7,638 nucleotides of DNA from the NCBI GenBank assembly GCA_001577185.1, contig LSCM01000050.1, positions 1 through 7,638 on the forward strand. Reading direction: 5' to 3'. Below the pieces are notes generated by a model, which saw only the letters and a program-made list of their open reading frames with translations, was not told where the DNA came from and made no database searches. Numbering within the stretch: the stretch's first letter is position 1; the number at the start of each line of letters is the position of its first letter. This document shows positions 1 to 6,898 of this stretch, one piece after another. Made by a program: the position numbers and the translations under genes. Origin of the DNA: Cloacimonetes bacterium TCS62. Lineage in GTDB: Bacteria; Cloacimonadota; Cloacimonadia; Cloacimonadales; TCS61.

Positions 1-1
1 T

Positions 2-70
2 AACATTTCTGAAAATTATAAAATGCTGCAAGATATCGTTAATGATATCTCTAAGATAAAATTTATATAG
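2..70 (+). CDS. C-terminal end of an unidentified upstream gene (partial)
   Basis: An open frame enters from the left edge and ends at TAG (68-70), giving a 22-residue tail (NISENYKMLQD...ISKIKFI). It stops 6 bp before the ATG of the BatE-like gene, on the same strand, which suggests one operon. In Bat operons the gene before batE is often batD, so this could be the BatD C-terminus. The tail is too short to show any family signature, so that identity is only an inference from position. Confidence 0.5.
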   Translation, partial: NISENYKMLQDIVNDISKIKFI

Positions 71-76
71 GTAATT

Positions 77-850
77 ATGAAAGTTAAGTTAAAGCTGATC
101 TTCCTTTTCTCTGTTCTATTTATCTCAGCTGCTCTACTAGCTCAATCGCAAGTAGAATTAGCCTTCGACAAGGCATCCTTGCAATATAAATCGAAGGAAT
201 TTAATAAAGCACTCGCTAATTTCTTGAGTATTGAAAATGAAGGAATCGCTAATGCCGACCTTTTTTATAATATTGGAAATTGCTTTCTTAGAACAAATGA
301 AATAGGTAAATCTGTTTTATATTATAAAAAGGCATTAAAAGTCGATAGTAATCATAAACAATCCAGGCGGAATTTACAATATGTTCTTACCCTTACAAAG
401 GATAAACAGAACTCTTCTGATGATAGTGTTATACGTTCTTTTTGGAAAAAAATATTCGATTCTCTCTCCTTAAATTTTCTTGCAACCGCAATTTTGTTAA
501 TTTTTGTGATTATTATAATAGTAATTTGCTCAATAATTCTTTATTATCAAGAAAGTGAAAAAACTATACCTTTATTTATCGTAACGATTCTGTCTGTTAT
601 TTTCGTGCTATTACTTATGATCACAGTAGTTAAGTATCAAGAATATACAAATGAACAAGAAGCTGTTTTAATTGCAAAATCTGTAATTGGTTATAGTGGA
701 CCAAGTACGGATTTTACACGTGTTTTTACTATTCATGAAGGGATTAGTTTTGCAGTAGAAAAAGAGCAAGATGGCTGGAGTTTAATAAAACTTTCTAATG
801 GACTTGGCGGTTGGATCAAATCAAAAACATTCAAAAAGGTTAGTATCTAG
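77..850 (+). CDS. batE: BatE-like TPR and SH3 domain membrane protein
   Basis: A 257-residue envelope protein with the BatE layout. Residues 1-22 are a signal peptide (KVKLK then a hydrophobic core ending LLAQS). A TPR region follows at about 26-105 (FYNIGNCFLRTNEIGKSVLY, YYKKALKVDSNHKQSRRNL). Two membrane helices lie at about 134-156 and 164-186. A bacterial SH3-like domain lies at about 194-253 (YSGPSTDFTRVFTIHEG, GWSLIKL, GWI). In Bacteroidetes, spirochetes and relatives, BatE belongs to the BatA-E aerotolerance system, whose molecular role is poorly defined. The ATG is preceded by a weak AGG that overlaps the upstream stop codon, so translation may be coupled. The stop TAG shares its G with the GTG start of the next gene. 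The domain order is seen directly; the BatE name is a family inference, and a generic TPR/SH3 protein is the alternative. Confidence 0.72.
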   Translation: MKVKLKLIFLFSVLFISAALLAQSQVELAFDKASLQYKSKEFNKALANFLSIENEGIANADLFYNIGNCFLRTNEIGKSVLYYKKALKVDSNHKQSRRNLQYVLTLTKDKQNSSDDSVIRSFWKKIFDSLSLNFLATAILLIFVIIIIVICSIILYYQESEKTIPLFIVTILSVIFVLLLMITVVKYQEYTNEQEAVLIAKSVIGYSGPSTDFTRVFTIHEGISFAVEKEQDGWSLIKLSNGLGGWIKSKTFKKVSI

Positions 851-1701
851 TGATCAAGAAAAGCTTTTTTCTTTTAATATTATTTTTTATTTATATAAGT
901 ATGTTATTTTCTGAGAATCTCCTGGTACTGAGAGGAAATCCATCTCAAGGATGTTTACTTTTTGGAGAGATATCCGATAAAGTGGAAAGAATATTTTTAG
1001 ATTATAAAAAAGTACCCTCTGATAAACAGAAATTCATCATAGGTTTTGACAGAGATGAAAAACTAAATCATATTATAACAATTGTTCTTAAGAATGGTAA
1101 GATGTATTCTACAAACTTTAAGATCAATAGATCAAGTTATGACATTCAAAGGATCGATAATATTCCCAAAAAGTACGTGCAAAAACCAAAAAATGTTAAG
1201 CTAGTAAAACGAATAAAGAATGAAGCAAAACTGCTTAATAATGCACGTAATAGAATTGCGGAAAACACAAAATTGTATATATCAAAAATAGTAAAACCTG
1301 TTAAAGGTGGTCGAATTACAGGTGCTTTTGGTAGTCAGAGAATTATTAATGACAACCCAGAATCACCTCATAACGGATTAGATATAGCTGCCCCAACAGG
1401 AACAACTATTTCTGCCATGGCAAATGGTCTTGTTCGGTTAATTGGAGATTACTTTTACAATGGAAAATTTGTATTATTGGATCATGGTTCAGGATTAAAT
1501 TCAATTTATATACATATGAGCAAGATCTGCGTGAGTAAGTGGGATTATGTAGTAACAGGAGATAAAATCGGAGAGATAGGTTCTAGTGGCAGATCAACAG
1601 GCGCTCACTTACATTGGGGTATAAACAAAGAAGATAAGAGAATAAACCCGCAGTTATTACTTAAAAATAGTGATAAAGTCTTTTTACGTATCCGAAAATA
1701 A
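850..1701 (+). CDS. Secreted M23-family (LytM-type) peptidoglycan endopeptidase
   Basis: A 283-residue protein with an N-terminal signal peptide (MIKKSFFLLILFFIYISML), an uncharacterised region at about 25-145, and a C-terminal M23 domain at about 150-272. The catalytic set is complete: HNGLD supplies zinc ligands H174 and D178, YIHMS supplies H222, and GAHLHWG supplies H253 and zinc ligand H255. An intact site suggests an active enzyme that cuts peptide cross-links of the cell wall, not a degenerate activator such as EnvC. The GTG start at 850 overlaps the BatE stop by one base and keeps the signal peptide. The first in-frame ATG, at 901, would remove most of it, so GTG is preferred. Translational coupling to batE is likely. 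The adjacent terminator hairpin probably ends this transcript too. Confidence 0.9.
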   Translation: MIKKSFFLLILFFIYISMLFSENLLVLRGNPSQGCLLFGEISDKVERIFLDYKKVPSDKQKFIIGFDRDEKLNHIITIVLKNGKMYSTNFKINRSSYDIQRIDNIPKKYVQKPKNVKLVKRIKNEAKLLNNARNRIAENTKLYISKIVKPVKGGRITGAFGSQRIINDNPESPHNGLDIAAPTGTTISAMANGLVRLIGDYFYNGKFVLLDHGSGLNSIYIHMSKICVSKWDYVVTGDKIGEIGSSGRSTGAHLHWGINKEDKRINPQLLLKNSDKVFLRIRK

Positions 1702-1727
1702 GGACAATATATTCATCTTTCAGAATG

Positions 1728-1778
1728 AAAAAAATCCCTTCCGAAGGTAAAATTTAGAGTTCATAACCCTCCGGAAGG
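1728..1778 (-). terminator. Rho-independent terminator for the minus-strand operon
   Basis: Read on the minus strand just after the stop at 1787, the arm CCTTCCGGAGG (1778-1768) pairs with CCTTCGGAAGG (1747-1737). The stem is about 11 bp with one G-U pair, and a run of seven T (1734-1728) follows it closely. This is a textbook intrinsic terminator for the seven-gene minus operon. On the plus strand the same hairpin is followed by an AT-rich stretch (TTATAATTTTAA), so it may also end the batE-M23 transcript, less efficiently. Confidence 0.8.
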
Positions 1779-1782
1779 TTAT
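1763..1782. repeat. Near-perfect 20-bp palindrome with a CCGG core
   Basis: ATAACCCTCCGGAAGGTTAT is an inverted repeat with a single mismatched pair (C against A). A second, shorter palindrome, CCTTCCGAAGG, lies at 1737-1747. The two are related in sequence, so each can fold alone or pair with the other as the terminator stem. GC-rich CCGG-centred palindromes stand out in this AT-rich sequence and could be one copy of a dispersed intergenic repeat. Only one copy is visible here, so the repeat-family idea is an inference. Confidence 0.5.
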
Positions 1783-1786
1783 AATT

Positions 1787-3031
1787 TTAATATGAGCTTT
1801 CTCCAAAGACAGCTTTTATTCCTTTTTTCATGAAATTCTTACCATCTTGTGTAGCTCTTAGAGATTTATAATATATTACATCACCTATTTTTTTTGCGTT
1901 CTCATCTCGTTCTTCTTCAGAAAGAAAATAAGCTTCCATTGTATCTAATTCTCTGGCAGTTCCATCAGATTCATATTTAAAGGTAAGGTTCGTTCCATTT
2001 TCCAAAACTTTGAAAGCGTTGTTTGTCCAATTGAATCCTTCCATACCTAGATCTGGATTAATGTAAATATGAGCTGCAAGACTAACACCTTTGATGCCAC
2101 TAGCTTCAAGCTCTTTTGCACATTGAATAAAAGTATCAGCTGTTGCCCCGTTTCCAATATTTATCTCATAGAGTGGTGAAGTATTATCATCCCTAAGGAA
2201 AGATTTCATAATATTAAGTAACATCCGGAAATGCATCACCGTTTGTGTTGAGAGAAGCATGGAGATCTTGAAATGTAAATTTGGAATATCTTGCCCATAG
2301 TAACAAGCAGCAATAATTGAACTCCAACTAGGATTAAGATAAAAATCTCCACCAGTAGCTAGAGCCGTTCTTGTTATACCATCAAGATAGATCAAATGGT
2401 TATCATTAGCACATTCAATTCCACCAAAATTTCCAAAAAAAGTACCCTGATTCTTTAAAATAATAGCTGCATTTTCTTCATCAACTTCAGCAACTTCAAA
2501 TTTTTTACCGGTGACATTTTCTAATTCTTTGAAACGAGACTTTGGTTGAGGGATACCAATAAGATTTGTACTACAGAACTTTTTAGCTTTCATGATATTT
2601 TCACTCATCATCAAAGTAGCCATTAAATCTCCATTATATACGTAATTATCGGTAAGAGCGACTACTGAGATAAATTCGGATGGAACAAAGCACTCTTCGC
2701 CTTGTTTAGCTCCTTCAGCAATTCGTTTCATTGCATGGTGAGTCACTTTTGCTCCTTGCCATCCGGAAACCTGTGCAGTTGCTGTTCCCAGGGAACTGTT
2801 ATAACTTATATTATGTTTTTTTTCAAAATCAGGAATTTTTGGAAATATCTTCACCAGTTTTTCTGCATCTGAGATCATATCACCAAATCCTTTTTTTTCT
2901 AAAATTTTCTTTCTGGTGTTATATTTCCTCATCTCTTTAATAGTATTACTGATCTTTGTCGCTCCACCATGATGCTCTTTCAAAGCATCTATTGCCTTTT
3001 TGTCTTCATCAGATAAGAATTCAAAATACAT
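1787..3031 (-). CDS. Unrecognised 414-residue soluble protein
   Basis: I do not recognise this family. It has no signal peptide or membrane helix, so it is probably cytosolic. The N-terminus (1-70) is charged and helical. The middle holds glycine-rich stretches (SLGTATAQVSGWQGAKVTHHA at about 80-100, FFGNFGGIEC at 198-207, ALATGGDF at 223-230). The C-terminal part alternates strand-like and helix-like segments (YEINIGNGATADTFIQCAKE at 288-307, GIKGVSLAAHIYINPDLGM at 312-330), reminiscent of a TIM-barrel or Rossmann-like alpha/beta enzyme. The start is well supported by AGGAGGAG four bases or so before the ATG, the strongest ribosome binding site in the window, which suggests high expression. 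It is the last gene of the operon, 37 bp after the nitroreductase and directly before the terminator. An enzyme of anaerobic amino-acid or cofactor metabolism is possible but unproven. Confidence 0.85.
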   Translation of the reverse strand: MYFEFLSDEDKKAIDALKEHHGGATKISNTIKEMRKYNTRKKILEKKGFGDMISDAEKLVKIFPKIPDFEKKHNISYNSSLGTATAQVSGWQGAKVTHHAMKRIAEGAKQGEECFVPSEFISVVALTDNYVYNGDLMATLMMSENIMKAKKFCSTNLIGIPQPKSRFKELENVTGKKFEVAEVDEENAAIILKNQGTFFGNFGGIECANDNHLIYLDGITRTALATGGDFYLNPSWSSIIAACYYGQDIPNLHFKISMLLSTQTVMHFRMLLNIMKSFLRDDNTSPLYEINIGNGATADTFIQCAKELEASGIKGVSLAAHIYINPDLGMEGFNWTNNAFKVLENGTNLTFKYESDGTARELDTMEAYFLSEEERDENAKKIGDVIYYKSLRATQDGKNFMKKGIKAVFGESSY

Positions 3032-3033
3032 TA

Positions 3034-3041
3034 CTCCTCCT
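3034..3041 (-). promoter_or_regulatory. Strong Shine-Dalgarno of the 414-residue protein
   Basis: AGGAGGAG on the minus strand ends 2-4 bases before the ATG at 3031, depending on register. Other genes of this operon have weak sites or start inside the previous gene, so this gene appears to be translated independently and more strongly than its neighbours. Confidence 0.75.
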
Positions 3042-3068
3042 ATATTTATTCTGTTTCTATTCTAGATC

Positions 3069-3653
3069 TTATAATATTAGATCATCTAAAGCCAATTTGG
3101 GAACATGATGAATACCTTTTTTGTCCCTCCAATATTTCAGATCATTGAGTTTTCCAGAATCAATTACTACTCGTTCTTTAGGTTTACCCAACGCAATAAC
3201 ATAAACTATTTTTAGTTTTTTTGGAATCAAAAGATGTTTACGGAGCTGAATTCTATCCACACTACCAAAAATACAACCTTTCAAATTCTTTTCTACAGCT
3301 CCAAGTAGTATGGATTGACAAGCAATACCAGCATCGCATCCTACTGATTTTCTATCATCTTCTGTTGTGAGGATGAGTATATAAGCAGAAGGTCTTTCTC
3401 CTTCCTTAGGACCATCCCAATCTTTTAAGTAACCGGCCCAACTAAGGGTAGAAAATACTTTGTTATTTGTCTCACTATTATTTGATAATTTAAAACGTAA
3501 TCTTTGCAAATTAGCGGCAGAAGGTGATAAACGGGCAAGATCAATAAATTCCTCTAATGTTGATAATTCAATTATATGGTTCTGATAAAATCTTCTTGTA
3601 CTTCTATTCTTAACGATCAAATCTCTAATCATATTTATTCCATTAAAACTCAT
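3069..3653 (-). CDS. Nitroreductase-family FMN protein
   Basis: A 194-residue flavoprotein, a typical length for the nitroreductase fold, expected to bind FMN and use NAD(P)H as a homodimer in the cytosol. Visible signatures are KNRSTRRF at 15-22 (the conserved N-terminal phosphate-binding arginines), SPSAANLQ at 43-50, the central GCDAGIACQSILLGA at 105-119 with GCIFG at 126-130, and the C-terminal YWRD...HHVPK at 174-186, common in the short anaerobe-type members. The substrate cannot be told from sequence. The ATG at 3653 lies 11 bp after the MFS stop and has little ribosome binding site. A second ATG at 3632 (MIRDLIVKNRS) has GGA about seven bases upstream and gives the more usual N-terminus, so the true protein may be 187 residues. 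Confidence 0.88.
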   Translation of the reverse strand: MSFNGINMIRDLIVKNRSTRRFYQNHIIELSTLEEFIDLARLSPSAANLQRLRFKLSNNSETNNKVFSTLSWAGYLKDWDGPKEGERPSAYILILTTEDDRKSVGCDAGIACQSILLGAVEKNLKGCIFGSVDRIQLRKHLLIPKKLKIVYVIALGKPKERVVIDSGKLNDLKYWRDKKGIHHVPKLALDDLIL

Positions 3654-3664
3654 TTTATGTTAAA

Positions 3665-4897
3665 TTATTTACCTCTAAGCTTAATCACAGGAAAAACAAT
3701 AAGTGTCAAGGAACTTAATATTATTAAGCCGCTTCCGATATTTATATTATCGGCTATATATCCCATTATTGGAGATAAAAAGGCAATAACCAATGTTTTC
3801 AATTGTGATTCCACAGAGAGACCGGAGGCCATAATATTTTGCGAAAGATTTTCACTAATAAATGCTACATTTATAGGTCTTCTGATATTTTGAAAAACAA
3901 AAAGCATAATAAACAAAAATATTACAACCCAATCTAACTTTATATTCAGAAATATACCAGACAACAGAACTATAAAAATTCCAAATAAATAGGAAATATT
4001 TACTGCTTGAAAAAGTTTAGAAAATAAAGATCTAAACTTCTTTGAATTGCGTGAAGCAATTGCAGTTAATATATATAATATGCAATAAACAATAGCAATC
4101 AAAATGGAATCTCGTTGCTTGATCCCTCCAAAAAATGGAAGAGTGATAATAAAAACTTGTAAAATAGGTTGTAAGTAATCTTTAATGGTTTTGAATAATC
4201 CGTCAAAAAGTGCTGAGTTGATAACAGCTTTACGCAATTGGGGTTCTCTAAAACTTAAGTAAAAATCCTTGAACAATTCTTTAAATTTATTGAAAATGTT
4301 TTTCAGTAATCCTTCAGAATGATATTTCACACAATCAAGTTCTTTGGGATAAGTTATCATAAGTAGCAAGGCTAAAATATATGGAATAGTTGAACCCAAA
4401 AAGATATAGCGATATTCTCCTGAAAAAAAAACTATCGCTCCAGCGATCAAGGCAGCTAAAGCAGATCCTATTTGAGACCAACTACGAGTATAACCATAAT
4501 ACTCCACTTTTAGATGCTGTATATTGTTCAGCTCAAGATACCTAAAGATCATCGCTTTATGTGTACCACTACGAAATGCCTCCCCTAGTGCAAATAATAT
4601 CATCGCTGGAATATAAAAATAGAAATAAGGGAAAATATAGAATATTAAAAATGAAATTATATAAGATAGAAATGCAAATATCATAGAACGTCTTCTACCG
4701 AAACTATCAGCGATAAATCCCGTAGGAATTTCGAATATGATCAATGAAATTTCTCTTATTGATATTAATATTCCAATTTGAAAATAAGAAATACCCTGAG
4801 CTAAAAAGAAAAGTAAAATAAAAACATCAAAAAACCGTTGATTTTTTAAAAACCCATAGGCACAAAATTTAAACAACTGGTTATCTTTTGGTATCAT
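3665..4897 (-). CDS. Major facilitator superfamily transporter
   Basis: A 410-residue integral membrane protein with about twelve hydrophobic segments and a hydrophilic central loop at about 180-215, the usual 6+6 MFS layout and length. The diagnostic loop between helices 2 and 3 is present: EIPTGFIADSFGRRRSM at about 56-72, matching the GxxxDxxGRRR motif. It is most like poorly characterised drug or multi-substrate efflux MFS proteins, and no substrate can be assigned. Its start overlaps the stop of the GNAT gene by 4 bp (ATGA at 4897-4894), so translation is probably coupled. The nitroreductase follows after 11 bp. Confidence 0.88.
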   Translation of the reverse strand: MIPKDNQLFKFCAYGFLKNQRFFDVFILLFFLAQGISYFQIGILISIREISLIIFEIPTGFIADSFGRRRSMIFAFLSYIISFLIFYIFPYFYFYIPAMILFALGEAFRSGTHKAMIFRYLELNNIQHLKVEYYGYTRSWSQIGSALAALIAGAIVFFSGEYRYIFLGSTIPYILALLLMITYPKELDCVKYHSEGLLKNIFNKFKELFKDFYLSFREPQLRKAVINSALFDGLFKTIKDYLQPILQVFIITLPFFGGIKQRDSILIAIVYCILYILTAIASRNSKKFRSLFSKLFQAVNISYLFGIFIVLLSGIFLNIKLDWVVIFLFIMLFVFQNIRRPINVAFISENLSQNIMASGLSVESQLKTLVIAFLSPIMGYIADNINIGSGLIILSSLTLIVFPVIKLRGK

Positions 4898-5772
4898 TTG
4901 ACTACTTTTTCGATCATACTTTTTGGGTACTCATAGAGCAAAAAATCATTATTTTGTTCCCAACTAGTAAAACCAAGCTCATTAATATAACTATGTAGGT
5001 TTTTGTTACTTGGGATTAGCATCTGAATTTTAGAACTTCCTTCTGCTCGTAATGCGATGTAGCTTACTAATTCGATAAATATTTTTTTATTAGATGAGTC
5101 TATAAAACTTATCCAAAAGATGTTTTTGTAATCAACATTTGTAAAAAGTACTGCACCTTTTATCTCATTATCTTCGATATAAACAGCAAATTTTTTGTTA
5201 TTAAAGAAAATTTCAAGTAGTTGATCAGAATATTGATAGACGATCCACCCTTTCCCCATGAAGTTTTTGGTCCCTTTTAGATAGGAAGAATTTTCACAAT
5301 ATCTTTTCAAACTGTTAAAATCTGTCTTCTGAGTAATTTTTTCTGAAGGACTTTTAACTTGTAATTCACTAATATTCTGACTTTTTAGAGATAATGTAAG
5401 AATTTTTTTAAAACCTAGTTTTTCATTCAATTTTATAGAAGCAACATTACCAAAATAGGTTGAAAATCTTATGGAATCTATTTTTGTATTTTTTAAATAA
5501 TTGAGATAGTATTCTGCTATTTTATAACCAACACCTTTAATCTTTGTATTTTGATCTTTTCGGAGTGCTTCTAACCAAATATCTGTTTTCGTGAGATATC
5601 TCATTCGACCGAATCCGATCAGTTTACGATTTTCAAAATATCCAACAAAAACGTTTTTTTCATCTAGAACCCACTTATCAAAAACATTTTTTACATAATC
5701 ATCACCTTCCCAAATTTGAGAGGATATTTTAAAGACAGCTTCTGTATCCGAAAGTGTTAATTTTCTTACCAT
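4894..5772 (-). CDS. Tandem GNAT-family N-acetyltransferase-like protein
   Basis: A 292-residue protein. The first half is a GNAT domain: VFVGYFENRKLIGFGRMR at 41-58 (strands 2-3), KIKGVGYKIAEYYL at 77-90 (a version of the acetyl-CoA Q/RxxGxG/A loop) and NVASIKLNEKLGFKKI at 109-124 (motif B). The second half repeats the pattern in degenerate form: FAVYIEDNEIKGAVLF at 195-210 and SNKNLHSYINELGFTSWE at 255-272, without a clear CoA loop. It therefore looks like a double GNAT with one likely catalytic and one structural half. The substrate is unknown. The ATG lies inside the end of the YgjP-like gene (7 bp overlap), with no clear ribosome binding site, which suggests coupling. The stop overlaps the MFS start by 4 bp. 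Confidence 0.78.
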   Translation of the reverse strand: MVRKLTLSDTEAVFKISSQIWEGDDYVKNVFDKWVLDEKNVFVGYFENRKLIGFGRMRYLTKTDIWLEALRKDQNTKIKGVGYKIAEYYLNYLKNTKIDSIRFSTYFGNVASIKLNEKLGFKKILTLSLKSQNISELQVKSPSEKITQKTDFNSLKRYCENSSYLKGTKNFMGKGWIVYQYSDQLLEIFFNNKKFAVYIEDNEIKGAVLFTNVDYKNIFWISFIDSSNKKIFIELVSYIALRAEGSSKIQMLIPSNKNLHSYINELGFTSWEQNNDFLLYEYPKSMIEKVVK

Positions 5773-6329
5773 AGTCTACAGGACTCTAAATTAAATTTCT
5801 TTAGTTGTTTTGCTATTTTTTTCGGATTTAGAAAATATTTTTCCATCTCTTCCCAGAAATCATTACCATGATTTTTTACCTTAGTATGAACTAGTTCGTG
5901 CAATAGAATGTAATCTTGATATTTCTTAGGTAAAGTAAGTAATTTGAGATTAAGGTTGATGTTATTCTTACCCGAGCAACTTCCCCATCTTGTTTTTTGT
6001 GTTTTTATAAACACTCGATTGTAATGAAAACCATTTTTTTCTGCGATTTCAGACAAACGAGAAATTAAATGAGTTTTAGCTTGTTTCACAGTTGAAAAAG
6101 GTATTTTCTTAGTATTTTGCTTTGTGAATTCTATATTCTTAGATATATTAAAGATCTGCTTTTCTATCCATCTCTTCTTTAAGAGCACGAATTCCTTGGC
6201 ATTAGATCTATCAACATTTTTTGGAATAGTTACAATGATATTATTTGTATCTTTTACCGTAATTCGTAGATATTTTGCTCTTTTGCTTCTTCTATAACAG
6301 ATATCAGATAATTCAAAACTATTTTTCAC
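5766..6329 (-). CDS. YgjP/SprT-like zinc metallopeptidase (DUF45 family)
   Basis: A 187-residue cytosolic protein of the YgjP-like metal-dependent hydrolase family. Key motifs are all present: the N-terminal RRSKRAKYLRITVK at 13-26, TRWGSCSG at 113-120 (the invariant RWGSC), and the zinc site HELVH at 144-148 with a third ligand H154 in KNHGNDFWE. E145 would be the catalytic base. The fold is related to SprT and WSS1-type proteases, but the physiological substrate of YgjP proteins is not established. The start is GTG at 6329, overlapping the LOG stop as GTGA, which implies coupled translation. The length is slightly short for the family because the N-terminal strand region is compact; no domain is missing. 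Confidence 0.9.
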   Translation of the reverse strand: MKNSFELSDICYRRSKRAKYLRITVKDTNNIIVTIPKNVDRSNAKEFVLLKKRWIEKQIFNISKNIEFTKQNTKKIPFSTVKQAKTHLISRLSEIAEKNGFHYNRVFIKTQKTRWGSCSGKNNINLNLKLLTLPKKYQDYILLHELVHTKVKNHGNDFWEEMEKYFLNPKKIAKQLKKFNLESCRLW

Positions 6330-6898
6330 TTTCTATCTAACCATTTATTGACCTTAAGTGCTTCATAATTTTTAAAATCATGAAATATTCTATTTATGTC
6401 ATCATCAATTATGATCTTATCTCGATGTTCTCTTTTAACAAATCTTTGCTCTACAGAATAGTCTAAAAATGTTACTAATTTATCATAGTAACCAGAAATA
6501 TTCAGGAGACCACAGGGTTTTGAATTAATTCCTATTTGTGACCACGTGATCATTTCCAAGATCTCTTCGAATGTTCCTAATCCACCTGGAAGAGCTAAAA
6601 AAGCATCGGATAATTCATACATTCTAGCTTTTCGTTGATGCATTGTATCAACTATAATAAGCTCATCAAGATTCGGATGGTTTACCTTGCCCTTAAATAT
6701 TTTCGGCATTACACCGATTGCAGTTCCACCATTATTCAGAACTGATTCAGCAACAATTCCCATCAAGCCAAGGTTCGATGCACCATAGACTAAACGAATA
6801 TTCTCAGATGCTATTACACGACCTAGTTCCTTAGCGGCCTTGCTGTAATCAGGCAATTTACCGGGACTGGATCCACAAAACACACTAATCGAATTCAC
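6326..6898 (-). CDS. LOG-family nucleotide 5'-monophosphate phosphoribohydrolase (TIGR00730 type)
   Basis: A Rossmann-fold protein of the LOG family, often mislabelled lysine decarboxylase. Members cleave the N-glycosidic bond of nucleoside 5'-monophosphates, releasing base and ribose 5-phosphate. From the start chosen here (190 residues), signatures are SVFCGSSPG near the N-terminus, YGASNLGLMG at about 38-47, MHQRKARM at about 86-93 and the catalytic PGGLGTFEE at about 104-112. The first in-frame start is GTG at 6925, but GTG at 6898 has AGAGG nine bases upstream and gives the usual family N-terminus, so I prefer it. It then overlaps the upstream selenoprotein gene by 14 bp. The stop overlaps the YgjP GTG by 4 bp. 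Whether it acts on AMP, CMP or another nucleotide cannot be read from sequence. Confidence 0.9.
   Translation of the reverse strand: MNSISVFCGSSPGKLPDYSKAAKELGRVIASENIRLVYGASNLGLMGIVAESVLNNGGTAIGVMPKIFKGKVNHPNLDELIIVDTMHQRKARMYELSDAFLALPGGLGTFEEILEMITWSQIGINSKPCGLLNISGYYDKLVTFLDYSVEQRFVKREHRDKIIIDDDINRIFHDFKNYEALKVNKWLDRK

Noticed and set aside
2731..2940. Plus-strand 69-codon frame
   Set aside because: It lies wholly inside the 414-residue gene on the opposite strand, has no ribosome binding site of note and its translation looks like antisense of a real gene.
3068..3095. Possible internal promoter for the 414-residue gene (TTGGCT, 16-nt spacer, TATAAG on the minus strand)
   Set aside because: The match is mediocre, AT-rich DNA gives many such hits, and the sigma factor preference of this lineage is unknown. 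It is not listed as a feature.
3576..3893. Plus-strand 105-codon frame
   Set aside because: It overlaps the 5' end of the nitroreductase and the 3' end of the MFS gene in antisense. Its hydrophobic runs mirror MFS helices, so it is a shadow.
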